Below the pieces are notes generated by a model. That model did no database searches. It was not told where the DNA came from and saw only the letters and a program-made list of their open reading frames with translations. From the NCBI RefSeq assembly GCF_001183605.1, contig NZ_LFXJ01000002.1:374501-438500 (forward strand): DNA of 64,000 nucleotides, given 5' to 3'. Positions 7,331 to 16,808 of the stretch are shown here, in pieces; the first letter of the stretch is position 1, and every line of letters starts with the position of its first letter. The position numbers and the translations under genes were made by a program. The DNA comes from Lysinibacillus xylanilyticus (GTDB taxonomy: Bacteria; Bacillota; Bacilli; Bacillales_A; Planococcaceae).

Positions 7331-7939
7331 GTGTATAAATTTATAGCAAATCTTATAAAAGTGATATTAACATTAACGGGCTCAAAGGCGCGTGTATATG
7401 AGGAGCAAAACTTACCGAAGGAAGGTGGGTTTATTATTGCATGTACACATACGGGCTATGTTGATATTTTAAACCTTGGGGTTTCAATGACTCCTCGAGA
7501 AATTCACTTTATGGCTAAAAAGCAATTATTTGATATAAAAGGCCTTGGCTGGCTTATAGAGCGTTTAAATGCCTTTCCGGTAGACCGTGACAATCCAGGG
7601 CCAAGTGTTATTAAAATCCCTTCACAGTTATTGAAAGAGGGTAAAATCGTCGGGATTTTCCCATCTGGTACACGAAATGCTGATGGTACGGATTTAAAGC
7701 AAGGTGCGATTACTATAGCACAGCTCTCTAAAGCTCAAATTGTACCAGCCGCTTACGTTGGTGCGCGTAGTGCCGGCGATGTTTTTAAGCGTGGAAAGGG
7801 TTATCTAATTTATGGAGAGCCATTTTATGTAACAGGTAAAGGTAAAGAAGGACGCGAGGAATTTACTCATCGTCTTGAGCATGAATTAGTAGCGTTAACT
7901 GAAGAATTAGAGAAGCGAATTGCAGCAGAAAAGAAATAA
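7331..7939 (+). CDS. plsC: 1-acyl-sn-glycerol-3-phosphate acyltransferase (PlsC family)
   Basis: A protein of 202 residues with the acyltransferase HX4D block in CTHTGYVDIL (His38, Asp43 approximately), a substrate-binding FPSGTRN motif near residue 116 (family consensus FPEGTRS) and a VPAAYVGAR block near 140. It transfers an acyl chain to the sn-2 position of lysophosphatidate in phospholipid synthesis at the inner membrane face. Glu in the FPEGTR motif is replaced by Ser, which is tolerated in some Gram-positive members but worth noting. The GTG start at 7331 has AGGATGAG upstream. Confidence 0.88.
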   Translation: MYKFIANLIKVILTLTGSKARVYEEQNLPKEGGFIIACTHTGYVDILNLGVSMTPREIHFMAKKQLFDIKGLGWLIERLNAFPVDRDNPGPSVIKIPSQLLKEGKIVGIFPSGTRNADGTDLKQGAITIAQLSKAQIVPAAYVGARSAGDVFKRGKGYLIYGEPFYVTGKGKEGREEFTHRLEHELVALTEELEKRIAAEKK

Positions 7940-8187
7940 AGTGAAACAAATTCAGATGAGGCCTCCCTGTGAAGAAAACGAACCTTCACAACCTTTTGAA
8001 GTGGAGTAGCTTCCTGCCAGTCATATGCTGGATACCTAAGAAGGCACTCAGAATCATTGATTTTGAGTGCTTTATCTTCATTCAGAATTTGTTTTCTGTA
8101 GCAAATAGCAAAGCGACAGCTACATTGTTTATCTGCGCGACAGCTGCAGTTACGCCATGGCAAAATTAATTGTGGGAGGATATAGAA
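7940..8187 (+). other. Intergenic spacer with terminator-like hairpin and repeat fragment
   Basis: GCACTCAGAA (8044) can pair with TTTGAGTGC (8062-8070), followed by TTTAT, a moderate terminator for plsC. Further on, TTTTCTGTAGCAAATAGCAA and AAGCGACAGCTACA around 8095-8125 are a fragment of the 35-bp GCGAAAGCGAAGCGACAGC repeat family. No gene is seen. Confidence 0.6.
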
Positions 8188-8652
8188 ATGATTCGAGTAC
8201 TTTTTGTATGCTTGGGGAATATATGTCGGTCACCAATGGCTGAAGCGGTCATGCGTGATTTGGTAGAGAAAGAGCATTTAAGTCATAAAGTTGAAGTAGA
8301 TTCGGCTGCAACAAGCTCTTGGCATATTGATGAACCTCCTCACAGAGGAACACAAGAAAAGCTAAAGGAGTATGGCATCTCAACAAAAGGGATGAAGGGC
8401 CGACAATTACAAAAAGCTGACTTTGAAAATTTTGATTACATTATTGGTATGGATGACAGCAATATACGTAATATCCGAACGAAGCTTGGCGATATTGATT
8501 CTCCAAAGATTTTCCGCTTTTTAGATTTAACCGACCATCGAAAAGACGTGCCTGATCCATACTATACAGGAGATTTTCAAGAAACCTATGATTTAGCTTT
8601 AGAAGGCTGTCATGCACTATTAGAAAAAATTAAAGTAGAAAACCAATTGTAA
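8188..8652 (+). CDS. Low-molecular-weight protein tyrosine phosphatase
   Basis: A protein of 154 residues starting MIRVLFVCLGNICRSPMAEA: Cys8 and Arg14 form the P-loop C(X)5R(S) characteristic of the LMW-PTP class, and DPYYTGDFQETYD near residue 117 supplies the general-acid Asp in the family's DP(Y/W) loop. It dephosphorylates phosphotyrosine (or phosphoarginine in the YwlE branch) in the cytoplasm; the residue after the Asn (Ile rather than Thr at the specificity position) points to phosphotyrosine. ATG 8188 has GGGAGGA upstream. Confidence 0.93.
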   Translation: MIRVLFVCLGNICRSPMAEAVMRDLVEKEHLSHKVEVDSAATSSWHIDEPPHRGTQEKLKEYGISTKGMKGRQLQKADFENFDYIIGMDDSNIRNIRTKLGDIDSPKIFRFLDLTDHRKDVPDPYYTGDFQETYDLALEGCHALLEKIKVENQL

Positions 8653-8694
8653 AGTAGCTCTAAGTGAAACAATTTTTTTGATTATTACCATAAT

Positions 8695-8815
8695 GTGTGG
8701 TTGATTTCGGTTCCGACTGGGAGCATTGTCGCTTCGCTTTCGCACAGAAAAACATTGTTGCCGCTTCGTTTCGTTATCACTCCGCTTTCGCGCAGACGTT
8801 TTAACAAATGTCATC
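8695..8815 (-). repeat. MITE-like repeat fragment (GTTGATT end) with GCGAAAGCGAAGCG units
   Basis: The segment starts GTGGTTGATTTCGGTTCCGA, the reverse complement of the right end of the element at 18781-19214, and continues with TCGCTTCGCTTTCGCACAG units. The other end is absent or too diverged to see, so this is a partial copy. Confidence 0.65.
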
Positions 8816-8941
8816 CATAACTTTTGGTAATGAAATGTTTTTACAATTAATGCTTAATAAATTCACCTTAAACATTGGGATATCTAGCCTTGAAAGCATC
8901 ATTTGTGTTATTATTTGCAGAGTAAAGATACGATAAGTATT

Positions 8942-9291
8942 TAACTTCTTTCAGCAGAAGTCTCCTTCCTCTATAGGTGGTGAGATGAATGCTGGTTTAG
9001 GTAACTTTTCAGCCGGTGTCCAAACACCTGTACCTGTCGCTACGATTTCGGTACAAAAGACACTTGCTGAAAGGAGTTAAAGCCTCCGGCGGATGTCACG
9101 GAATCGGAAAGGAGTTCTTTAAGGATGTTAGCCTAAAATCATCGCATCCATGCGATAACGGCTAACTGACCTGCATCGGTAAAAACGCCACGTCCTGTGG
9201 CATACCGAAATGACCGACATCGTGTCGGCCCTCGTGCAGGCCTAGCACAAAGCCGAATCCGGACGCAATTATGCGGAGGCATAATTGATTT
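8942..9291 (+). repeat. Long composite dispersed repeat, copy 1
   Basis: It begins TAACTTCTTTCAGC and ends at GGCATAATTGATTT. The 3' 213 bases (9079-9291) are nearly identical by eye to 10676-10890, including GGAATCGGAAAGGAGT, AACGGCTAACTGAC and the hairpin GCCACGTCCTGTGGC. The two copies lie in direct orientation on either side of the YebC-family gene. No protein is encoded. Confidence 0.85.
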
Positions 9292-9365
9292 ACCTACCAT
9301 TTACAGATGTGCAACTGCGCATCTATTATTTTTATAAACTTATAATTTGAAAGAGAGTGGAAACT

Positions 9366-10085
9366 ATGGGTCGTAAGTGGAACAATATTAAAGAAAAGAA
9401 AGCGTCTAAAGACCAAAGCACAAGCCGTATCAATGCAAAATTTGGACGTGAAATTTATGTAGCAGCAAAATCAGGCGAGCCAGATCCTGAGTCAAACCGT
9501 GCTCTTAAAGTTGTTCTTGAACGAGCAAAAACATACAGTGTTCCTAAACATATTATTGAAAAAGCAATTGATAAAGCGAAGGGTGGCGGCGACGAAAGCT
9601 TCGACGAATTACGTTATGAAGGTTTCGGACCAGCTGGTACTATGTTAATCGTTGATGCTTTAACAAATAATGTTAATCGTACTGCTTCTGATGTACGTGC
9701 TGCATTCGGTAAAAATAATGGGAATATGGGTGTCAGTGGATCTGTTGCCTACATGTTCGATTCAACAGCAGTTATCGGTTTAGAAGGTAAATCAGCAGAT
9801 GAAGTTCTTGAAATTTTAATGGAAGCAGATATTGATGCTCGTGATATTCTAGAAGAAGATGAGACTGTCATTATTTATGCAGAGCCAGAACAATTCTTTG
9901 CTACACAAGAAGCTTTAAAAGAAGCTGGTGTTCAAGAATTTACAGTAGCAGAACTTTCAATGCTCCCACAAACAGAAGTAGCCTTAACTGGTGATGACGT
10001 TGCGAAGTTTGAAAAATTAATTGATGTATTAGAAGATTTAGAGGATGTCCAAAACGTTTACCATAATGCTGATTTAGGCGAATAA
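9366..10085 (+). CDS. YebC/PmpR/TACO1-family protein (YeeI-like)
   Basis: A protein of 239 residues, full length for the family. The N-terminus [20 protein letters not shown] matches the B. subtilis YeeI branch rather than the MAGHSKW branch. Family landmarks are [15 protein letters not shown] near 37, the [20 protein letters not shown] block near 85 and the C-terminal [20 protein letters not shown] helix. Members act as translation activators at difficult sequences and have also been described as DNA-binding regulators. ATG 9366 follows GAAAGAGAGTGG. The gene stands alone between two direct copies of a long repeat. Confidence 0.93.
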   Translation: MGRKWNNIKEKKASKDQSTSRINAKFGREIYVAAKSGEPDPESNRALKVVLERAKTYSVPKHIIEKAIDKAKGGGDESFDELRYEGFGPAGTMLIVDALTNNVNRTASDVRAAFGKNNGNMGVSGSVAYMFDSTAVIGLEGKSADEVLEILMEADIDARDILEEDETVIIYAEPEQFFATQEALKEAGVQEFTVAELSMLPQTEVALTGDDVAKFEKLIDVLEDLEDVQNVYHNADLGE

Positions 10086-10096
10086 TATAAACAAAT

Positions 10097-10131
10097 AAAA
10101 CCAGTAGCAAATTTAAGCTACTGGTTTTGTC
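10097..10131 (+). terminator. Intrinsic terminator
   Basis: AAAACCAGTAGC (10097-10108) pairs with GCTACTGGTTTT (10117-10128). Confidence 0.88.
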
Positions 10132-10407
10132 TGTAGACAAACGATACTCCTGATGGCATAAAGTTCATGGTAATAGGCTTTCCTTGGATATAAAAATAAT
10201 AATCAAACATATTCTATAATTATTTAGGGTGGATCTCTTTATTCAATACTATTTGGCTCATCCATCTTAATAATGAGGTGCTGTTGATTTTTCACGGAGA
10301 GTGGCGACACCTGTGAAAAGCGCCAACTCGGAGTTTTGTTTATGGATATACATTAATTTATTCTTTTATCGACAAGGTAAAACCAGTGGCATTAAGCTAC
10401 TGGTTTT
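10132..10407 (+). other. Spacer containing a second copy of the YebC-gene terminator hairpin
   Basis: At 10379-10407 the sequence AAACCAGTGGCATTAAGC...ACTGGTTTTT nearly duplicates the terminator at 10097-10131, again leading straight into TAACTTCTT of a dispersed repeat. This suggests that about 280 bases were duplicated or inserted between two terminator copies. Between them there is only an unassigned stretch with a TTCAC...GTGAA pair (10290-10317); no gene is seen. Confidence 0.5.
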
Positions 10408-10890
10408 TAACTTCTTACAGCGGGTGTACGAACATCCGTACCTGCCGCTACGCTTTCGGTACAAAAAACATCCGCTGATAAAGAGGAACTCAGTCTAAGA
10501 ACGCCACGTCCTGTGGCAACGACTGAGTGACCAATATCATGCTGTGTTGCCGCTGTCGCTTTGCTTTCGCGCAGATAAAACCCTTTTGCTGCCGCTTCGC
10601 TTTCGCACAGACAAAAACACGTTGCTGCCGCTGCGTTAACACTACGCTTTCGCGCAAAAGACATCATGTTGGTCCAAAGCCTTTGGCGGATGTCATGGAA
10701 TCGGAAAGGAGTCCTTAGAGGATGTTAGCCTAAAATCATCGCATCCATGCGATAACGGCTAACTGACTTGTATCGGTAAAAACGCCACGTCCTGTGGCAT
10801 TACCGAAATGACCGACATCGTGTCGGCCCTCGTGCAGTCCTAAGCACAAAGCCGATTCCGGACGCAATTATGCCGAGGCATAATTGATTT
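10408..10890 (+). repeat. Long composite dispersed repeat, copy 2
   Basis: It begins TAACTTCTTACAGC and ends GGCATAATTGATTT. It includes the GCCACGTCCTGTGGC hairpin twice, several TTGCTTTCGCGCAGA-type units, and the 215-base 3' block (10676-10890) nearly identical to 9079-9291. The end lies one base before the ribosome binding site of the ArsB-type gene. Small open frames in it are by-products of the repeat. Confidence 0.88.
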
Positions 10891-10903
10891 AGGGAGGAAA
10901 ACA

Positions 10904-12199
10904 GTGCAAGCTCTTTTAGCGATTGTTATATTTTTAGTAACTTTATTTTTTGTAATAGTGCAGCCACGTAAAATATCTATCGGCTGGTCTGCTTGTATTG
11001 GTGCTGCAATTGCGTTGACGCTCGGGGTTGTTACTTGGCAAGATGTTGTTGAGGTAACAGGGATCGTTTGGAATGCAACGTTATCGTTTATAGGAATTAT
11101 TTTTATTTCACTTATTTTAGATGAAATAGGATTCTTTGAATGGTCTGCCTTACATATGGCACGCATCGCAAAGGGAAGTGGTATCCGCTTATTCATTTAT
11201 CTTTCCTGTCTAGGTGCTATTGTTTCAGCATTATTTGCAAATGATGGTGCAGCTTTAATACTAACCCCAATCGTTTTAGCGATGGTCCGTAAGTTGGATT
11301 TAAGCGATAAAATGGTCTTTCCATTTATTATTGCAAGTGGCTTTATAGCAGACACAACATCATTACCGTTAGTCATTAGTAATTTAACAAATATTGTGTC
11401 GGCAGATTATTTCGGTATTGGATTTATAGAATATTTCTTACATATGCTGATACCGAACTTAGTTTCTTTACTGGCAAGTATTGCTGTACTTTATATGGTC
11501 TTTCGCCGTTCAATCCCAAAAGAATATTCACTTGAGGCAGTTGATAATCCGAAGCTGGCAATTCGTGATACGAGATTATTTTTATTATCATGGTATGTTA
11601 TAGCGATATTATTAGTTGGTTTCTTTACGAGTGAGTTTTTCAAAATTCCTGTGTCATTTATTTTATGTGGTGTAGCGGCAATATTTTTCCTGCTCGCACG
11701 ACGTAGCCATATTGTAGATACTAAGAGAGTTGTGAAAGGGGCACCGTGGAATATTGTGTTCTTTTCTATTGGTATGTATGTAGTTGTATATGGCTTGAAA
11801 AATGTAGGAATGACAGGATTGCTAGCGAGTCTATTAGAGCACTCGATACAGCAAGGATTGATGGTAGCGACGATAACGATGGGGTTTGTAGCAGCGATTT
11901 TGTCAGCTTTTATGAATAACCTACCAACTGTAATGATTGATGCATTAGCTATTGCTGAAACTAGTGCAACTGGCATTATTAAAGATGGGCTTATATATGC
12001 AAATGTCATCGGCACTAATTTAGGTCCTAAAATGACACCGATTGGCTCACTCGCAACATTGTTATGGCTCCATATATTGGCGAAAAAAGGAATAAAAATT
12101 GGCTGGGTGCAGTATTTAAAAATAGGTATTGTTTTAACAATCCCAACTCTTTTCGCTACTTTAATAGCTTTAGTGGCTTGGATTATGATTATTTCTTAG
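10904..12199 (+). CDS. ArsB-type arsenite/anion efflux permease (IT superfamily)
   Basis: A protein of 431 residues with about 11 membrane segments. [20 protein letters not shown] (near residue 66), [20 protein letters not shown] (near 105) and [13 protein letters not shown] (near 348) match ArsB/P-type permease signatures, including the paired [10 protein letters not shown] and NLPTVM re-entrant motifs. It probably exports arsenite or a related anion. There is no arsR or arsC beside it, so it is an orphan and the substrate is uncertain; a Na+/H+ antiporter-like or dicarboxylate role is less likely. GTG 10904 has a strong GGGAGG, and the 5' leader is a dispersed repeat. Confidence 0.82.
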   Translation: MQALLAIVIFLVTLFFVIVQPRKISIGWSACIGAAIALTLGVVTWQDVVEVTGIVWNATLSFIGIIFISLILDEIGFFEWSALHMARIAKGSGIRLFIYLSCLGAIVSALFANDGAALILTPIVLAMVRKLDLSDKMVFPFIIASGFIADTTSLPLVISNLTNIVSADYFGIGFIEYFLHMLIPNLVSLLASIAVLYMVFRRSIPKEYSLEAVDNPKLAIRDTRLFLLSWYVIAILLVGFFTSEFFKIPVSFILCGVAAIFFLLARRSHIVDTKRVVKGAPWNIVFFSIGMYVVVYGLKNVGMTGLLASLLEHSIQQGLMVATITMGFVAAILSAFMNNLPTVMIDALAIAETSATGIIKDGLIYANVIGTNLGPKMTPIGSLATLLWLHILAKKGIKIGWVQYLKIGIVLTIPTLFATLIALVAWIMIIS

Positions 12200-12216
12200 G
12201 TAAATACGATGAAATT

Positions 12217-12262
12217 AAAAAACTATTTTTCTATAAGGCATATTGCTGTAGAAAGATAGTTT
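12217..12262 (+). terminator. Intrinsic terminator
   Basis: AAAAAACTAT followed by TTTTCTA pairs with TAGAAAG followed by ATAGTTTTTT. The hairpin is fairly symmetrical with a T-run at its 3' end. Confidence 0.8.
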
Positions 12263-12461
12263 TTTCTTTTATTCCAGCTCATCGGTCGCCCCAGGAAAGC
12301 GCCCTAGCTTATCCATCTACGTTATGGTGATCGAGCATATCGGGGTAAAAGGGCGAATAATTCATGCTTAAATTACATTTTACCCATTGTAGAAAATTAA
12401 AAATCATAACATAATATAGATTAATAGTCATGGTGATTGATGAGGAAAAGGGGGCTAAAGA

Positions 12462-14204
12462 ATGAAGTTTTTACGTTCGATACAGGGGAAATTAATTATT
12501 ATTTCATTAGCATTATTAATTATACCTAGTCTAGTAATAGGTTTGGTTAGTTATAGCAAAGCAAAAAAAAGTATGGATAATATTGGCGAACAAGTTATTA
12601 AAAACAGTGTTGAATCTACTTTACAATTAATCGAGCTTGCGAATGAGAGTGTTAAAAGGGGCGACGTTCCTTTGGAAGTTGCACAGGAGCGAGTGAGGGA
12701 GGCACTTCTAGGACCAAAGGATAGTGAAGGAAAGAGGCCAATTAATTATCCTGGAGACTTAGGGGAGTATGGTTATATATATGTTTTAGATGATAAAGGG
12801 ACATTTATAGCCCATCCGACTAAAGAAGGGGATAACCTATGGGACGGTCAAGATAGTAAGGGCAATTATTTTATTCGGGAAGTAACCGAAAAAGCACTTG
12901 CTGGTGGAGGATTTACACAATATGAGTTTGAGCTACCGGGTCAAGATGTATTAGCTGATAAAATAATTTATTCTGCAAAGGATCCTAATTGGGGATGGAT
13001 CATTGCATCGGGTACATATATGCAAGACTTTAATAAAGGGGCTAATTCATTATTACTCGTTATTGGTATTACATTATTAGGTGCCATTATTATAGGTACT
13101 GTAGTTGTCATAATGGTTTCGAGACATTTAGCTTTACCTGTTCAAAAGTTATCTAAACGAGTACGTGAGGTAGCAAAAGGGAATTTAACTGTAGAAATTG
13201 AAAATCTACAACGCTCAGATGAGATTGGTCAGTTAAATGAAGGATTTAATGAAATGGTTGATCAACTGAAAACATTAATTACAGATGTAGAGGAAGCAAT
13301 TGTAGAAATTCAATCGACATCGTCAAATTTAACATCTGTGGCAGAGGAAACAAATGCTTATGGAGATGAAATAGTAAAGGCGACAAATGAGGTTTCGGAC
13401 GGTGCAGTAAAGCAGGCTTCAGAAGCTGAAGATACAAATAGAACTGCCATTGATTTTGCTCAGCAGATTGAAGTATTGCATGACAAAAATGAAATAATGC
13501 TTGATGCATCTCGACATATGAAGCGGTCAAATCAAGAGGGGCTCTTAAATTTAAACAGCTTAAAAGAGAAATCACACGAGTCTTCAGAATTGATTAATAA
13601 TGTTTATGCTGTATTTAATAGCTTAATCGTGAAAGTAAGGGAAATTGAAGGCATTGTAGGTACCATTACCGAGATTTCTGATCAAACGAATCTACTTGCA
13701 TTAAATGCATCGATAGAGGCAGCTAGAGCCGGTGAGCATGGCAAGGGCTTTGCGGTTGTTGCTGAAGAGGTACGGAAGCTAGCGGATCAAACATCTGTAG
13801 CAACTGAGCAAGTGCGTACAACCTTAAAGGGAATCGAAAGTGAAACTAATTTAGTGAACGATGAGATGAAGAAAACAAACGTCATTGTTCATCAGCAAAA
13901 TGATTCGGTTGCCATAACAGAGTCATCCTTTAAGGAAATTGAATTGGCCGTAGAGAAAATTATTACTATCATTGGAGAAATGACTGCGGGAGTAGAATAT
14001 TTGAATAACTCAAAGGATAACATTATGCAATCTATCGAAAGTATTGCGATGATTAGTGAGAAAAATGCTGCTGCATCAGAGGAAGTAACGGCATCTGTTG
14101 ATGAACAACAGCGTGCCATTCAGCTTGTTAGTGAGTCTTCCAGTGATTTAACAGATGAAATATCGGCACTACAGGAGTCTATTAAGCGCTTTATATTAAG
14201 ATAA
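12462..14204 (+). CDS. Methyl-accepting chemotaxis protein with single Cache domain
   Basis: A protein of 580 residues: TM1 near 12-30, an extracellular sCache_2-type sensor ([20 protein letters not shown] near 105 and [15 protein letters not shown] near 180), TM2 near 197-220, a HAMP domain ([19 protein letters not shown] onward, about 222-275), then a long coiled-coil signalling domain with the conserved tip [20 protein letters not shown] (about 406-425). It is a chemoreceptor that controls CheA through CheW; the ligand, probably a small carboxylate given the Cache type, cannot be read from sequence. It is monocistronic with a terminator. Confidence 0.95.
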   Translation: MKFLRSIQGKLIIISLALLIIPSLVIGLVSYSKAKKSMDNIGEQVIKNSVESTLQLIELANESVKRGDVPLEVAQERVREALLGPKDSEGKRPINYPGDLGEYGYIYVLDDKGTFIAHPTKEGDNLWDGQDSKGNYFIREVTEKALAGGGFTQYEFELPGQDVLADKIIYSAKDPNWGWIIASGTYMQDFNKGANSLLLVIGITLLGAIIIGTVVVIMVSRHLALPVQKLSKRVREVAKGNLTVEIENLQRSDEIGQLNEGFNEMVDQLKTLITDVEEAIVEIQSTSSNLTSVAEETNAYGDEIVKATNEVSDGAVKQASEAEDTNRTAIDFAQQIEVLHDKNEIMLDASRHMKRSNQEGLLNLNSLKEKSHESSELINNVYAVFNSLIVKVREIEGIVGTITEISDQTNLLALNASIEAARAGEHGKGFAVVAEEVRKLADQTSVATEQVRTTLKGIESETNLVNDEMKKTNVIVHQQNDSVAITESSFKEIELAVEKIITIIGEMTAGVEYLNNSKDNIMQSIESIAMISEKNAAASEEVTASVDEQQRAIQLVSESSSDLTDEISALQESIKRFILR

Positions 14205-14210
14205 TCAATT

Positions 14211-14251
14211 AGGATGTTTGTACAATAATTCTTGTACAAGCATCCTTTTTA
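14211..14251 (+). terminator. Intrinsic terminator
   Basis: AGGATG-TTTGTACAA pairs with TTGTACAA-GCATCCT, followed by TTTTT. Confidence 0.88.
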
Positions 14252-14291
14252 TATGCCTAAACGTTAGTAAAAGGTAAAGGGGGGAGGAAAT

Positions 14292-14867
14292 GTGAAAAAA
14301 TGGGTAACGAGATTAGGGGTTATACTACTTGCTATTTGTATTGTTGTTTTTATTTGGCTAGGCGAGGAGATGAAACAAGGTGTCCAGCCGGCTGCAAATG
14401 GAACAGCTACATACATAATTGTCCTGGGAGCGAAGGTAAAACCGGGTGGGATTCCATCGCTTTCTTTGAAAAATAGATTAGAGGAGGCTGTAAAGTATTT
14501 AAACAAATATCCTCATGTAAAAGTAATTGTTTCAGGTGGGCAAGGGGCGGATGAAGATCAGACAGAGGCTTCAGTAATGTTTAAATACTTACAGGACAAG
14601 GGTATAGATACAAACAGAATATTAGTAGAAGAACAATCTACTTCAACTTATGAGAACTTACTATTTTCTAAAGAACTTTTGCCTAAAGGAACAAAGAAAA
14701 TCACGATTCTCTCTAATGATTTTCATTTGAAGCGTGCAAAATATTTAGCTGAGTCTTTAGGTTTTGAAGTAGATGTCGTTGCGGCAGAAACGCCAAAATC
14801 AGTAGAAATAAAGTTAAAGCTACGTGAAAGGGCTGCGTTATTAAAAACCTATATAATTGGCTATTAA
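14292..14867 (+). CDS. DUF218/YdcF (SanA)-family membrane-anchored protein
   Basis: A protein of 191 residues with one N-terminal membrane anchor (about 5-25) and a DUF218 domain. Motifs are YIIVLGAKVKPGGIPSLSLK near 42, VIVSGGQGADEDQTEASVM near 78 and the LSNDFHLKRA block near 138. Family members include E. coli SanA/ElyC, linked to envelope integrity and vancomycin sensitivity; the biochemical activity is not settled. A GTG at 14292 is used because the ATG two bases earlier runs straight into a stop; GGGGAGGAAA precedes it. Confidence 0.85.
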   Translation: MKKWVTRLGVILLAICIVVFIWLGEEMKQGVQPAANGTATYIIVLGAKVKPGGIPSLSLKNRLEEAVKYLNKYPHVKVIVSGGQGADEDQTEASVMFKYLQDKGIDTNRILVEEQSTSTYENLLFSKELLPKGTKKITILSNDFHLKRAKYLAESLGFEVDVVAAETPKSVEIKLKLRERAALLKTYIIGY

Positions 14868-14941
14868 ATTGTTTCTTAATAGTATAGATTTGGCATATAA
14901 TAGAAATATCACAAGGGATATGATAGAAAGAGGGGACTTTA

Positions 14942-16639
14942 ATGAAAATGTTTAAAGACTATGAATACAGCCGTCCGAATATCGAGGCAATGAAAGAGCA
15001 ACAATTATCCTTAATTGAGCAATTTAAAAGTGCTCAAACGATGGACGAGCAAAGTGAAATAATTGAGAAATTAAATGAATTGAGCAACGACTACGCTACG
15101 ATGGCAAACCTAGTGTACATTCGTGCTTCGATTGATACAAATGATGAATTTTATCATGCAGAACGCGATTATTTTGACGAGGTTGGACCTGAGTTGGAAG
15201 AGGTAACAACAGAATATTATAAAGCGCTAATCGTTTCACCATTCCGTGAGCAGCTAGAAGAAAAATGGGGTCAGCAATTATTTGATTTAGCAACCTATCA
15301 AATTAAAGGTTTTTCACCAGCAGTCATTGATTTAATGCAAAAGGAGAACAAGCTCGTTTCAGAATACAATAAACTTGTTGCCTCTGCACAAATTGACTTT
15401 AATGGTGAAACTTTAACGCTTGCTCAGCTTGGACCATATGCAGAGTCTACTGATCGTGTAACGCGTAAGGCGGCAACAGATGCACGCTTTGGCTTTTTTG
15501 CTGACCATGAAGATGAATTTGATCGACTGTATGATGAACTTGTCAAGGTGCGCCATGAAATCGCTGTTAAATTAGGCTATAAAAACTATGTCGAGCTAGG
15601 TTATATTCGAATGAATCGCATTGATTATAATGCAGATATGGTAAAGAAATTCCGTGACCAAGTTCGTGATTTAATCGTACCTATTGCAACAAAATTATAT
15701 GAACGTCAGGCAAAGCGCATTGGTATTTCTGATTTTAAGTTCTATGATGAAGCATTCAACTTTGTATCAGGAAATGCTACACCAAAAGGCGATCCGGAAT
15801 GGATTGTTGCGAACGGTAAAAAAATGTATGAAGAGCTATCACCTGAGACTGGTGAATTCTTTAACTTTATGATTGATCATGAATTAATGGACTTAGTGGC
15901 GAAGAAAGGAAAAGAGAGTGGCGGTTATTGTACATTTATCGAAAACTATCACTCACCATTTATCTTCTCGAACTTTAATGGTACTTCAGGCGATATCGAT
16001 GTGTTAACACATGAAGCTGGACATGCTTTCCAAGTCTATTCAAGTCGTAACATTGGAATCCCAGAATATTTATGGCCAACATATGAGTCTTGTGAAATTC
16101 ATTCGATGAGTATGGAATTTTTCACGTGGCCATGGATGGAGTTATTCTTTAAGGAAGACACAGAAAAATATAAGTTCACACACTTAAGTAGTGGCTTATT
16201 ATTCCTTCCTTACGGTGTAGCAGTTGATGAGTTCCAGCATGTAATCTATGAAAATCCGAATATGACACCAGCTGAACGTAAAGCTGCGTGGAAAAAAATT
16301 GAGGAGACATATTTACCACACCGTGACTATGATCATAACAGCTATCTAGAAGCAGGTGGTATATGGCAACGTCAAGGACATATTTATTCAAGTCCGTTCT
16401 ATTACATTGATTACACATTAGCACAAATTTGTGCATTCCAATTCTGGAAACGTTCACGTGAAGAATTTGAAGCTGCTTGGAAGGACTATATTCATTTATG
16501 TGGTCTAGGCGGCTCTATGTCCTTTACGAAGCTTGTAAAAGAAGCAGGCTTAATTTCACCATTTGAGGACGGCTGTGTTGAATCGGTAATTGGTGATATT
16601 GAAGATTACTTAAATTCAGTAGAAGATACAAAATTATAA
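14942..16639 (+). CDS. Oligoendopeptidase, M3 family (PepF-type)
   Basis: A protein of 565 residues. The zinc site is HEAGH at residues 357-361 within DVLTHEAGHAFQVY, and the third ligand Glu lies in the downstream YESCEIHSMSMEF segment. It belongs to the M3B/M3-like branch of shorter oligoendopeptidases (about 560-570 residues). It is a cytoplasmic metallopeptidase that degrades short peptides, consistent with the peptide transporter DtpT elsewhere in this window. Start ATG 14942 has AAAGAGGGGA just upstream. Confidence 0.93.
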   Translation: MKMFKDYEYSRPNIEAMKEQQLSLIEQFKSAQTMDEQSEIIEKLNELSNDYATMANLVYIRASIDTNDEFYHAERDYFDEVGPELEEVTTEYYKALIVSPFREQLEEKWGQQLFDLATYQIKGFSPAVIDLMQKENKLVSEYNKLVASAQIDFNGETLTLAQLGPYAESTDRVTRKAATDARFGFFADHEDEFDRLYDELVKVRHEIAVKLGYKNYVELGYIRMNRIDYNADMVKKFRDQVRDLIVPIATKLYERQAKRIGISDFKFYDEAFNFVSGNATPKGDPEWIVANGKKMYEELSPETGEFFNFMIDHELMDLVAKKGKESGGYCTFIENYHSPFIFSNFNGTSGDIDVLTHEAGHAFQVYSSRNIGIPEYLWPTYESCEIHSMSMEFFTWPWMELFFKEDTEKYKFTHLSSGLLFLPYGVAVDEFQHVIYENPNMTPAERKAAWKKIEETYLPHRDYDHNSYLEAGGIWQRQGHIYSSPFYYIDYTLAQICAFQFWKRSREEFEAAWKDYIHLCGLGGSMSFTKLVKEAGLISPFEDGCVESVIGDIEDYLNSVEDTKL

Positions 16640-16663
16640 ACTGTTCATTGTAGAACATTAATG

Positions 16664-16704
16664 AAAATTTGTGACTCTCCTGTTGGAGGGTTGCAAATTT
16701 TTTG
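16664..16704 (+). terminator. Intrinsic terminator
   Basis: AAAATTTG...CTCC pairs with GGAGGGTTG...CAAATTTTT with internal mismatches, and ends in a T-run. Confidence 0.75.
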
Positions 16705-16808
16705 TTTTGAATACTTTGTTATTTGGAAATTAAATAGTAGGATGCTTGCGAAATGGTTAATATATAAGTAGTATTTTCAGTATCTGTGATAAAAGGAAGT
16801 GAATAAAA

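Noticed and set aside
7969-8169. 66-codon plus-strand frame between plsC and the phosphatase gene
   Set aside because: It overlaps a terminator-like hairpin and a repeat fragment, and its composition is not protein-like.
10407-10718. Overlapping open frames on both strands in the repeat ahead of the ArsB-type gene
   Set aside because: They are built from repeat units with low-complexity Arg/Cys/Phe-rich translations and have no ribosome binding sites; similar frames appear in every copy of the repeat.
11491-12015. 174-codon minus-strand frame inside the ArsB-type gene
   Set aside because: It is antisense to a clear membrane protein; long antisense frames are common opposite such genes.
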